The notes below the pieces were generated by a model. It searched no databases. It was given only the letters and a program-made list of their open reading frames with translations, and had not been told where the DNA came from. Positions 47,505-58,813 of a stretch of 64,000 nucleotides of DNA are shown here, piece after piece. Both the position numbers and the translations under genes were made by a program. This stretch comes from Theristus sp. LFF4_11 (Eukaryota; Nematoda; Chromadorea; Monhysterida; Xyalidae). Every line of letters begins with the position of its first letter. Position 1 is the first letter of the stretch. The stretch spans positions 1 through 64,000 of the forward strand of contig JASANC010001689.1 of assembly GCA_030248135.1 (NCBI GenBank), read 5' to 3'.

Positions 47505-49508
47505 TCAGTAGTTGGTGTCATTGTGGCGCGCACAGTTCGGCCGTGGCGTCACCTCACCCGACATACTGAACTCCAGCACGTTCTCGCAGACGTAACTTCT
47601 CCGCAACACCATCAGACCAGACTGCGTGACGTTCGCAAACGCGAATCCGGTGCACGGATTCCGTGCGTCGCACAACAGAACGCCCGGCCAAAGAAGATCA
47701 CCGGTGAAATGAGCGTCCCTCACTTCGATGTTGCGCAGCGTAACTCGTGGCTGCGTCGGGCATTTCGTCGGCCAAAGCGGGTACAGAAAACTGCAGCCGG
47801 TGCCGGCGGTGCCCGGCTGGCGCTGCTGTTGCGGGCCGACCCAGAGCGGCATCCAGACGGCGTGCCGCAAGGTGACGCCGCGATAGTGGATGTGCTCGAT
47901 CAAACCGTCACCTGAAACGTACATCTTGATGGACGGTCCCGGAATTATGGATGCATTTCCACTCATATTGTATTTCACGGTCTCTGTCGTTTATTTCCAC
48001 AGCGTCACAAACGTTGAAGAAATGCGCAACTGAAAGTTGGTATATTTTGGTGAAAAGTGTGTCCATAGTTTCGGATCATCAGAAGATGATTGACTTCCGT
48101 TGATAAAAATGGAAAGTCAATATTACTTCCTTCTCAAGCAAAAAAAGAAATCAAGAAAACAAAGTAACAATTTCGATCCTTCTTAGCCGTTCGACTTGTG
48201 TGGTAAAAATGAGCGACAAAAACCGTTCCCGAACAAACCACTCTCTCCCGGGTTCGTCTTTACATAAATCGCCTTCAGCGTGTACTCAAAGTCGACAGCC
48301 TCAAACGTGACATTTCGAACGCAATTCGTTGCGTCGTGCGGAGGCACTGAGCCGATTGTCATGCCGACTCCGAACTTCACTCGACAATTCCTAATGAGTA
48401 TCCTCTCGGAGCAATTGGTCAGATGGCTCGCATCCGAGTGCTGCGGTCTCACGGCGACCGCGTCATCAAAGTTCGTGATTGTGACGTTTTCAATCAGAAC
48501 GTCACGCCCCTTCGGGTCGATGCCGTCCGTGTTCAACGGGAAAAGTGGAATGCTGAAAGATGCGCATGTCTTTTTTCGATTGTTTATTGCCATTTAAGCA
48601 TTTGGCACGCACGCACGCACGCACGCACGCACGTAAGCACGCACGCACGCACGCACAGAGCTGACTTACTTTAGTTTCGAGCTCCAAATGCCGAGTTTCT
48701 TTGCTAGATTTCGTTGTCGCACAACGTCAACCTCAATGACCAGATCACGCACAATAACATCAATGACATCATCGAGCTCAACGTGATAATGCGGTGAGTT
48801 TAGTAGTTGAAGGCCAGAAAGTTCAATTCCAATCGAATGCACAATGTTTATCAAGCTGGAATAAAGTTTTCCCAAAACAAATGTGGATCAAAAAGGAAAA
48901 CTGGAGTCAAAATTTTCGTGAGAAACTGATCATGAAAAAAACCAAGTTTAAAGCTCGGATATGGACATTAGTCAACACCGGTTAAGTTTTGACAGTTTGC
49001 AAAGACTTTTTATTCGAAAACTCACTTTGGTCGATGGTCAATGAAGCTCGTCCACACAAACAACCACCAATCATAGCCGAGCCCATCAATCACTCCGGTG
49101 CCGCGGATTTCCATCAAATTCGAATTCGAAATCAGTATGAACGCGTTTGGGTAGCTGGTGTTTCCGCTGTCCGATCCGTAAATGTCCGCCCAGACTTTTT
49201 TCGGCGCGCACGTTAGACGACCGTCGACCACTAAAGTCACATTCTGGAGCCCACGCAAATCAAGGTTTAGGGCGCAAAGGTGAACTCCCGAAGGGATCAA
49301 AATTGTTCGATCAGTCGAATTTTCAGCGTTCGCATCTTGAAAGGCGTTTTTTTATTGCGTCGGTGTTTTGTTCGCAAGCGGCGCTTGAAAAATAATCCCC
49401 AATAATGCCGTAGTCAGAAACGTTGCGGACTGCGTCGAGGCGAAACGAACTGATCAGAATCGAAATCGCTATCGCAAACTCTGTTGTCAACAATTGATTT
49501 GGTTTCAT
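47505..49508 (-). CDS. Glycoside hydrolase family 28 (polygalacturonase-like) protein, one frameshift
   Basis: The GH28 right-handed beta-helix normally hydrolyses pectic polymers. Exons (coding order): 49508-49026, 48855-48670, 48552-48242, 47983-47505; about 485 residues if one A of an A7 run (49347-49353) is not counted. The start MKPNQLLTTEFAIAISILIS is a signal peptide. Seen: VSDYGIIGDYF and NTDAI at the N-terminus; IRGTGVIDGLGYDWW; RPN..NIVHSIGIELSG plus LQLLNSPHYHV; NTDGIDPKG; NFDDAV; GVGMTIGS; AIYVKTNPGE. The Asp residues of NTD and DD are kept, but the usual G-H-G is GVG and the R-x-K is YVK, so ordinary polygalacturonase activity is doubtful. GH28 is rare in animals and usually attributed to transfer; here it has introns with host-like splice sites. 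The frameshift may be real or a sequencing error. Confidence 0.85.
48605..48656. repeat. (GCAC)n microsatellite
   Basis: Eleven or twelve GCAC units with one GTAA interruption, in the GH28 intron between 48552 and 48670, immediately next to the 48670 donor. Confidence 0.9.
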
Positions 49509-50755
49509 TTTGTTTTGTTTGTTGCTTTTCGGTCTTCGCTTTGTTTGAAAAACTAAAACACTTGAACAGACGTGTAGATTTTTATTATGATATACAAAAA
49601 TGTAGAATACATTTGGTACGTTTTTTAGTTTTTTTTTTCTAATGTGACTTTTATGCAACAAAAAAATTTTTTTGTGTAACACAGTTCGGAAACGTTTTCT
49701 TTATCTTTTTTCCCGGTACCCAGGTTTGTCCAGTTTTTTTTTCGTCGTGACGTGACCTGCTGTGGTAGCAGACAAAACAAACTTATTTTTGTTTTCTGAG
49801 CGAATTCTCATTTCATCGAGTCTTAGGGAGAGTCTGTCTGATTAATAAATTCCAACTTTCAACTTGGATATCAGATAAATTGCAAAATAGTGGCGAAAAT
49901 CGCTGCAACGGTATGCCGATTTTTCAGTTAGATGCAAACTGCACAGAAGTAAACACGGTTTTCAGTTTTCTTAAAGGTGTCCATAACCATTAGCAATACA
50001 ATACATGAACTTCTCTGTTGAACGTTGTTGAATGTTGAACTACATGAACGCCAGGTAAAAACGCACATTGCGGTGCGCTGGGTTGTTCTGTTAGCAGTTT
50101 GCAAAATCGTTGAGCGTGTATTTTCTCTGTCATAAGCTAAAAATCGTAAAAAAATAAAATCGCTTTCTGCAAACTGGCTTTCTGCAAAAGTTTGCAACAA
50201 AAAATAAAAATAATGAGCAATACATTCAACCGTTTTCTTCGCAATTGTTGGACCCGTGACTAAACTGTTATTTTTCCATTGTTGAAATATCAAGATCATG
50301 AATCAAATTCGCTGTTTTCAATTGGATCTGTTTTACTTAAAAATCCAGCATGCTGATAAGCTGTCTCATCCGCCCTGTTACCAACCAGCGCACCAGATTC
50401 AAATCTGGCCAATCAGTGCGTATCGTAGTTTGATGGAACAAATGAATCGTACAATGACCAATGAAAAAGCAGGAAAGCAGAAAAAGGGTGCTTTGATGCC
50501 GCTTATTTTTCACAACTGTGTGTAATGTACTCCGGTCTTTATCATCTTTTGGTATTTTTGTCGTGTTGATAAAAGAGTTGGCGCTACAGTTGTTTGTTGC
50601 ACTGGCAGTTCACGTTGTTGCTGTATCATTATTTGTGTGTGAGTGATTTTTATGGTCTTTTGGCATTGGCAGTAATGGTTTTTATCCACGAAAAGGTGTG
50701 AAATTTTTCACTAAAAACGACCGACTGGTCGAAGTTGAAGATTTCAGTTTGAAAA
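49509..50755. other. Divergent intergenic region (GH28 and DSL-like genes)
   Basis: Upstream region of both genes. AT-rich; no bounded repeat or additional exon was recognised. Promoters must lie here but no specific site stands out. Confidence 0.55.
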
Positions 50756-53700
50756 ATGGTACTTCGTATTGCTGCAGTGGCAATTCTTTTTGTTTCACTG
50801 ATTTTTTGCGTCTTCGACAGCCAGGTAACGTATATTAATTAACGATTATCGTCTTTTGCTAGTTTTTTATTTATTTTTTATTTTTCACCTTTTGGAGAAT
50901 AAAACTGGTGCCAAAAATGCATATAACTAGTCACCGAAAAGCAAACTACAGTGTACCACCAGGTGTTTTGCACAGAAGAAAGGACATCAAAAAGGACACC
51001 AATAGGTCAAAGAGGACGTTCTTTTGCGTGAATTTAGTTTGCTTTCAGTCAATCTCCCACCAGAATATTTAGACCACCACAACATCCACAACGCGCACAA
51101 CCTCCTCGACCAGGAATAGCTGGACGTCATCAGTCTCGCAGCAGTCAACATTGCACTTGGACATGAACTTGCTGAATTTGACGACCGCTGTCGACGGCAC
51201 GTCCTTTGATGCATATTTCAAGAACATTCTTCCGTGTGCGTCGATGGATTGCGATGATTACATCATCATGATCATGGAAACAACTACGAAACTGCGACGC
51301 AAGTGAGATATACTGCGGTGCATCCGTGAAGTTTCCAGATTTTTTTAGAAACAAAAGAAATGAAGTTATCCTTGAAGCTTCGTCAAGCGCCATTCATGGA
51401 GGTTGAAGCGCGCTAACGCGCGTCACTTCGCTACACATTCACGAAGCAAAAAAAAAACAGCGCGCTTCAGTTTTGGCACGTGCGCACATTCATACGCACG
51501 TTCATGTTAGCGCGCGTCAGCGTGCATGAATGGGCCTTTACGGTAATAGTGGGTGTTGCTGTTAGTTGTATTGATGGTGCTTCATTATATTTCAGCATGA
51601 ACATGGAAAAAATTGACACAAACCGCGCACAAACGTGCGAATTGACGAATTCTCGGTGCCCCGTTAAAGATGGAGTCGAATTTAAAAGTAAAACTTTGGC
51701 TGGAACGGTGGGTTTGTTTGAAAGTGTCCCATTATCTCAGTCAGACAGAGTATGTATTTGACAACGATAGAGTTTTTCTGTGTTGTTGTTCACACAAACA
51801 ACCGCAAACGCCCCTTGTTGTGCCTGTGTCCTTTTTTTGTTTGTGCCTGTTTGTTTTCGATTGCTTTCAAAATACTCGGTGGAGGAAAAAGTCGAATGCA
51901 ATACCCGTGAAGTCTTTGCATATAAGGTTCCTCCCACTTACAAGACCCCCCACCCAAAAGTGGGCGGAGTGTTACACGGTGGGAAACCAAAAAAATCAAA
52001 ATTTTGACTGGGTCGAAATCCGGACCCCATTTGGAAGGCCCGGACTTCCTAATCTTCGCTTACACAAAATTCCAGGTTTTTCAGAAATTTTAGATTTTCA
52101 AATTTGTATGAGGAGACCTTATGTGCAAGAATTTACGGTAATCACAACGAAAAGCGAAGCAAGCGCTTCCAGACACGAATATACATCGCAATCGTCGAAA
52201 GTAAACATGAAAGAGCAAACTTTTCAGGGACCCGTCTACCTGGAAGCACTGGAAATAACGATCGACATTGAAAAACCGAGAAAAGACGAACAACCACCGG
52301 CGCCGAATGAACGCGTGCTTCAACTGGAGTTCGAGTCGACGGGTCGAATGCAACTGGACATGACCAACGAGGGCGACCAAGCGCACGCCACACGTCAGTC
52401 CGTTTCGGTGGTCACGAGGGAGATGGCGCACAAATCAGGCGCCGGCGTGCTCAATCTGACGCTGACGTTCGAATACAATTTGTACTGCGACGATTACCAG
52501 ACGCAGATGGGCTACCAGTGCGACGGCTACTGTACCGCAGTGCCCAAGAGCGACGACTACTGCAACCAGTGCGACCAGAATTCCGGCACCGTCGAGTGCT
52601 GCGAACAGTACCGGTTGCTGCCGCTGATGCCTGTGATTCCGAACAGCAAACGTAAAAGCCGGCTTCTTCTTGATTCACAGCTGTGAATTTGGTCAAGTTT
52701 TTTCTCCGAAATTTTTCGTTTGATAGAGCTCTCATGGACATTTGCAGTATTTGGTGTTAGTACTGCAAACGGTGCTGATTGTCAGGTGGGAGGAGCTGCC
52801 TATTGTACATGATGTTCGCTGTGTTTGCGGTTTCGCCAGGTAGACGCATACCGCGGTGCCTTCTGGCTCGTCAGTGCGACGGACACCAGGCAGAACTGCC
52901 GAAGGTGTTTTACCACAGACAGATCTTGTGGTCTGGGTAAAACATCAGCGAACCTAGAAAGCAGAATCTCACAAAATCAACCATACCGGGCAAGCGGTTA
53001 TGGTATCGAGATCGAATACGGTTGGTACAGTAGGTAACATCCACCGTGAACATTTTTCCTGCCTGTGTCATCGTAAAGTTTTTTTAATCGTTTTCAGCCA
53101 GTCGACCGATTCAAATGTGCCTGCACTCCCGGTTCTGCGACATGATGGTAAAAAAATTTAAAGTTTTTATTTTCATTTTTTAAGTGATTCAAATTGACAG
53201 GCGATGCATTTTGAACTTCACTCTCGCTCCACCTTTCATTTTGAGGGAGTCGTAGGAAATGATGAAAACAGATTGAAAACTTCTGTTTACCAGAACTCAA
53301 TCTTACAATGTGTTTTTGACTTTCGAATTCAAAAACGACATGCATACCGGTATACCGTAAAGTCTTGCAAAATTAGACCAAGTTAAAAATTTTGATTTTT
53401 TTAGGTTTCCAGCCGTGTGACACTCCGCCCACTTTTGGGTGGGGCTCTATAAGTGGGAGGAACCTTATATGCAAGACTTTACGGCATATTTGAATTTATG
53501 CTTTGAAACCGAACGGGAAAAACTACATGCATTTGTACTACTACATACAAACGAACTGAAACGCGCCAAACTGATCTGGTTTTGCCTGGCGATCACGTTC
53601 ATGGTGTTGTTCGTGGTGGTACTGATCGCTTTGTGCGTTGCCATCTACTGTCTGCTGAAAAAGTAAATTCAATCATGTTCACTTGTGGCGAGTTTTTGTT

Positions 53701-54791
53701 TGTCCTACAGAGTAAATGAAGGAGGACCAAACAGAAGTCCGCTGGGCGTTCTCGCTTGTTTCTACTTTTCATTCAGTCATCTTATTTCGCAAAAAGCAGG
53801 AAAAACTCCGATAAAACTGTATGAACAACATGTAGTACGGACTTCAGAGGTCGAAAACTGCAGTTTTCTCCTGTATTTTAGGAATCAAAAGCAAAACAAA
53901 ACGTCGTTATCGTTCAAGTTGACGCCGGCGCATTCGTCTCGCTCAGCCGTCCACCCAGCGCCGATGCCACAAGTGATTGGCCGGCCGGAACGCGATGACG
54001 AGCAAATACAGAAATACCATGTACAGTTGATTTGTGCTGACGTGTCAGACCAAATTCACGGCACTATATCAGCTTTGAAAACGCCTTTGAAATTTCAGCA
54101 AACACCAGTCGAGTTTCCGAAAGTGCGCAAGAAGAAGCGCGACAAACAAGCGCAACCGGCTGAAGAGCCGTCGGACAGCACAGGAAGCAAGCCTGCTGAG
54201 ACGCTGGACGAGGACCACGAGAACGAGGCCTACATGTACGACAGTGAAGATCTGCCAGGTGAAACCGGCATACTGCATGTACAAAAAGTTATTCACATAT
54301 CAGGAAAGGTTTTGCAAAGAGCTGTCAAAGCGCGCAGCTTTTTCAAAGATGAGCAAGCGAAAAATGCTGCGATTCTGCATATGTGCATCATGATCGAAAA
54401 AACAGTGCACATGTTTATGATGAATGCTAGATGGAAATGTGGGTTGTCATGTGGAAATGTGGAAATCACGTACATTTTGTCAATGATTCGTAGACGCACA
54501 AACGAACTTTCCCGCAACAAAAGCAGAACAATTCCCAACAACTCTTCGTGATTCCCAGTGACATTCTTTGAATATTGTGTGACACGATCCTATACAGCAA
54601 CTCCGAGAACGCCCCCCGCGCAACGTGCGTTGTCGTCCAGTGATGACGAGTACGTGTCCCAAGGTGATGTGCCGATCGAACCCGGACGTCGAACGCCGTA
54701 CGAGGAGTATGAACGTTTGGGCGTGCGGCCACGCGGTGATGCGCCCGCGTATGGCACTCCGGCTAGTAAGACACCGGTGGCCTACGTTTGA
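50756..54791 (+). CDS. Type I membrane protein with DSL-like (Notch-ligand) module
   Basis: Exons supported by phase: 50756-50824, 51073-51302, 51596-51707, 52228-52613, 52844-52936, 53102-53147, 53454-53662, 53882-54020, 54099-54258, 54598-54791. Order: signal peptide MVLRIAAVAILFVSLIFCV; Thr/Ser-rich stretch; an extracellular domain; then CDDYQTQMGYQCDGYC followed by DDYCNQCDQNSGTVECC, whose spacing resembles the DSL domain of Notch ligands (C-x2-Y...G-x2-C-x3-C...D...C...G-x3-C); a second short Cys region (RCLLARQCDGH, MCLHSRFC); one transmembrane helix (LIWFCLAITFMVLFVVVLIA); an intracellular tail with a Lys-rich patch (KVRKKKRDK), an acidic stretch, and a C-terminus ASKTPVAYV that could bind PDZ domains. 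No EGF repeats were found, although a 53204-53350 reading frame could be one further exon. Identity as a DSL ligand is inference. Poly(A) signal 54849-54854. Confidence 0.7.
51389..51540. repeat. Inverted-repeat sequence related to the family A hairpins
   Basis: CGCCATTCATGGAGG...GCGCGCTAACGCGCG... and, at the far side, TTAGCGCGCGTCAGCGTGCATGAATGGG make an imperfect foldback. Part of it is the reverse complement of 36527-36590. Confidence 0.5.
51902..52140. mobile_element. MITE family C, copy 1
   Basis: Imperfect inverted ends ACCCGTGAAGTCTTTGCA and TGTGCAAGAATTTACGGT, intronic in the DSL-like gene. The inner TATAAGGTTCCTCCCACTTA and CACCCAAAAGTGGGCGGAGT blocks recur, reverse-complemented, in copy 2. 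Confidence 0.7.
53353..53485. mobile_element. MITE family C, copy 2
   Basis: 133 bp, ends ACCGTAAAGTCTTGCA and TGCAAGACTTTACGGC. Inverted relative to copy 1 in the same gene. Its right end overlaps the proposed start of the transmembrane exon. Confidence 0.78.
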
Positions 54792-56166
54792 GAATGGTGA
54801 AAGTGCAGCAGTTTATTTTGCAGGTCTTTTGATCAACATTATACAGACAATAAAATCTGTGTTTTTATTATAAAGTCAAAAATATAAGTATTTCTAAAAT
54901 TTGGTTGTTTTTCACTGAAATTTTTTATTTTGTTTAAACTGCCGGCCTTTATAGGCTGTATCGACATAATGCAATGAAGCAAAACAAATTTTTATTATTC
55001 AAAACAATTGTTTTACTGCACCAGTTAACATTTTTAAAACATTAATGTAAGTATCTTGATGTTTTTTAAACTGGTGATCATTTTTGGTGCTTTTGAATTT
55101 TCGTTTTCTTCAATGTGTTACCTTGTAACCTTACTCAACTTACTTACTTACTTACTTACTGGTGCTTTACTTGCCACGTTTTAGTCATTTTATTGTTGCT
55201 TGCTATTTTGAGGTCTTTCTTTTAATTTTTTTCAAAATTTTCAATTTACATGAAAACATTTATCGCTCAATAGAAATATTCTCTTGCTGCAAAAAAAACA
55301 AGTGTGACCTTGGTTTGTCTGAATATTGTTTACGTAACGTGTTGTTTTTTTTATGAAACTCTGCGAATCCACTCTACCGGTAATATGAACTGAATGTCAT
55401 AAAAAAACCCGCCAATTTTTGCAAATTATTGCAATAGCATGTGGTATGTATATGTGAAATTGCTCTTTATCCATCCAGTGTGTAATGCACAGCAGCAGGG
55501 AAACCACCTTCTGCCGCCGGATCTGAACAACCGATTTTGAGTTGCGAAAACCAGTTTCACCATGTTGCCCGCGTGATACGTGGAAAACATGGGCATTGGT
55601 TTCACGTTCAATTTTTTAATGAAACTCTACCTGTTTTGAAACTGCACAACACGATATATGCTGTAAAAAATATTGTATAAAAAACATTTTATCCTCTTCC
55701 AACCGCTCCTAATAGTAAAATTCTTGTTTAAACTCCCATTTAATCCCAAGCTGTTTCAAAATACAAATGCTTCACTTTTGTTGTGTCGCCTATAGAGTCT
55801 AATTGGCCAATCAGCGCGTCATATTAACAAGCAGCCAATCATAGAGTCACAAATGTATTTGACTGTAAAAATCTGTATAAGTATAGAATTTTTCCGAAAG
55901 TCCGGTTTTGCATGTAGATTCAAAAATGAGTCACTATAAACTGATCTCGCTATTGCGACAACATGAAGATTATAGCCGCTGAAAAGTCTTTCTTTACCTC
56001 ACCACATGTAAAATTGATTCCAGAACAACATAAATAAATAAACAATGAAAACAAACAAATAAACAACTCCAAAAACATACATAGCTGGCGGAAAAACGAA
56101 GTTCCTTGTCTCAGTCGCCAAAAAAATATGGGATAGTTGCTGGAAATTGGAAATCAGCCGAAAACT
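54792..56166. other. Intergenic region
   Basis: Contains the poly(A) signal of the DSL-like gene (54849) and an (ACTT)n run near 55138-55160. No gene was recognised. Confidence 0.6.
54849..54854 (+). terminator. Poly(A) signal of the DSL-like gene
   Basis: AATAAA 58 nt after the stop, followed by a GT/T-rich stretch. Confidence 0.6.
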
Positions 56167-58813
56167 ATGTCAAACCGCATCGATTCAGCCAATCAGCTAA
56201 CAGCCTATTTGCTTCTGACAATCCTGATTTTAAACTCGCGCGCATTTTCACTGCGCGACCACGCACAACAGCGGCCGAGTCAGGGTCTAGTAGGGACCAT
56301 CTTCAACACGGTGCAACTGACGGCCAAGAACGTCATTGACAATCTCGTCCCGAACGTTGCCGTACCGGAATATCCGCCCGACGTGCCGCCGATCGTGCCC
56401 GTGAACTCACCCGATTATTTTCTACGACAAATCGGTCAGTCGATATCGAGCCCGAAATCGACCGGGCTGGACAAAAACGGCCGAAACACCGGAGGATCAG
56501 AGAGGTTCTCCGTTCGTTTGCCGCCGCCGTTCCATCGGATCTTCGACTCGTGCCCGCCTTGTCAGCAGCTCGACCCAAGTGAACTCGCAGGCAGCTGGCA
56601 TCTGGTGTGAGTTGGGTCCAGCTTGAAGTCTTGTTCAAATGCACAAATGTTTTTCAGCATCACAGTTTGAAGTGAAGTAATGATAGCAAATTGAAAACTG
56701 AAAATTCTGTCGCTTTGTATTATCCTGCACTGTTATAGACCTCTGAATCATGTCACATAAGTAACGCAATCAGTTCGAACGTCATTCATTGTTTCAGTTA
56801 TGCGAGCGACAACTTCGTGAAATCGCGCATTCCTGCGTTGAGCGACATCTTTCGCACGCTATACAGCGGTGCCTCAGCGACAAACGTGACCACCGGAAGG
56901 CACAGCGGTCACAGTTTTGCAACACCGGTTCGCTATCCGGTCTGCACCATGGTGCAAAGTGAGTGTAGTTTGATCATTTAGAAGATGTCAGAAGCAGAGA
57001 GGTGGCGTCATTTCAGGCGAGAAGTCCTGGTAAGATCAGAAAGCCGTGCACTCTCTTCAGTCTTTTACTTTTGCTCCAACCGATGCTGTACAGTCCCCGA
57101 ACAAGCACAACAAACGCTGCATAGAAAGAAAAGAAAGAATGCCAGGTCTTCAGACCACGACTTTAGTAATCGTGGTTATTATCGTTTGCTTTTGGCACGG
57201 GATTACCGTATTACCCCCATTATACCCCCCACCACTAATCCCCCCCAACCAATAAACCCCCACCCCCACGACAAGTTTCCGAATAACCCCCCCCCCCACA
57301 AATAATCCCCCATGGGGGATTGTTGGAAACCTGTTTGAAACACATACCCAGCGAATTCAGTGGCTGGTTGCAGTGAAAATGATGAAATTGTGCTACCAAA
57401 GGCCCCAAATAGATGAGTTAATGGTAATTTCATTACAAAAGTCTCATTTTTAAAGAAATTTCTATGTAGAGTAGAAGTTTCTGCGACTTTCTTGCCTGCC
57501 ATGCAAGGTATTTTTGCCATTTTTTAATAAACCCCCACCCTAGAATTTGTTTGTAAATAAAGCCCCCCCCCCCACCAATAAACCCCCACCCCTAAAAGTC
57601 GCTGACGTATTAATCCACCATGGGCGTTTATTGGGGGGTAATACGGTATTATTCTTATATTTTTGAACAGAGATGCATTTTTGTTGTCATTTATGATCAT
57701 TATTTATCGTGGCATCAGCATTTCCACAGTAAAACGTGCACCGTTTTTTTCAGTCGGCCCACAACAACTGCAGTTCACCAACGGTGTCCGCAGGCAGTTG
57801 CACGTGAGCATCGTCTCCTACCGAGAGGGTCACGTTTCAGCCCCGCTGCGTTCCGTCTCGACCACGCTGGAGCGGCTTGTCTCCGACCGTGGCCTCTATC
57901 GAATGTCGATACAGAGAACGGCGTTCAACATTGACCGTGAGGCGTTTTTTGGGGACTTGGATGAGAAATGAGTTTACACTTTACAGAGAGAACAATCGCT
58001 GTTTTGGCGAAGTGCAGAGTTCAATAAAATTTAACGAAACTGTCAATCATTTCTCGATCAGTCTGCGCCATCAGCAGCAACATCGTCATACAGCCGTGGG
58101 GCGTCACGCGGCGAGAGGCGGGGTCGCCGAAGATCATTGTTTTCGCAGGTTTGAGGAAAAAAGTGATCAAAAAAATGGTTCATTCGTTTCAGTTTATTCC
58201 AAACGGAAATTTTCGGCTCACCATTACAAGCTTTTCTTTCGATTTCCCCGTGATTTTTGTTTTGTCAGACGTCAACGGAATGTTTCCGACGTGTCAGAAT
58301 CTGCTCGTGCTCGCATCGGATCGGCGGACGTTCTTTGAGCGACACGACACGGCCGTCACGCAGTGCGTGCTGTTTTTTTTTAATATTCAAAATGTACAGT
58401 TGAACTCTGAATTACAGGCAATCAGCTGATTGGTTGGTGATCACATGCATGCATGCTTTCTACGCAGGACAGACTCCGCCTCCACGGCAATGGCTGCACA
58501 GAAAGCATGCTTCACGTGATCGCCAACCAATCAGCCGATTGCCTATAATTGCCTACAGTTCGACTGTAAATTGTTTCGAGGCGCTTTGGGCGTGTGCGAT
58601 TTTTTCTTCTGCTTTTTGTATATAAAGAGAAGTAGGCAGGCAGGCATCACAAAAATTTTTTTGAAGCCTCGAATAGAAAATATACAGTTTCAAGTAAAGA
58701 AAAAATCAGTAACTCAAAAAAGAAGCTACAAGCCTACTTTTAGGTACGTGAAAGACATCGATGGTGACCGAAGTGTCAATCCACTGCAGTATATCGGTTG
58801 CCCGTTGGCCTAA
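56167..58813 (+). CDS. Secreted lipocalin-like protein
   Basis: Six exons in consistent phase: 56167-56606, 56798-56958, 57754-57936, 58062-58148, 58269-58362, 58744-58813; about 344 residues. N-terminal MSNRIDSANQLTAYLLLTIL looks like a signal peptide. A Pro-rich spacer (YPPDVPPIVPV) and a CPPC pair precede LAGSWHLVYASDNF, which fits the first lipocalin GxW strand. NLLVLASDRRTFFERH resembles the strand and helix at the other end of the barrel, and ICAISSNIVIQPWGV lies between. Nematode lipocalin-related proteins act at the cuticle and in glia; any such role here is inference. The long N-terminal extension of about 140 residues before the barrel is unusual for a lipocalin. Poly(A) signal 58831-58836. 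Confidence 0.6.
58397..58566. mobile_element. Tc1/mariner-type MITE, copy 2
   Basis: Same palindromic family as 43957-44127 (ends CAGTTGAACTCTGAATTA and its near complement), flanked by TA. It lies in the last intron of the lipocalin-like gene. Confidence 0.78.

Noticed and set aside
51670..52686. 338-codon open frame, the longest in the window
   Set aside because: It reads through an intron and a MITE. Only its last part (52228-52613) is a real exon; the first part is out of frame with the preceding exon.
53685..54551. 288-codon open frame on the plus strand
   Set aside because: It runs through introns of the DSL-like gene; the true exons are 53882-54020 and 54099-54258.
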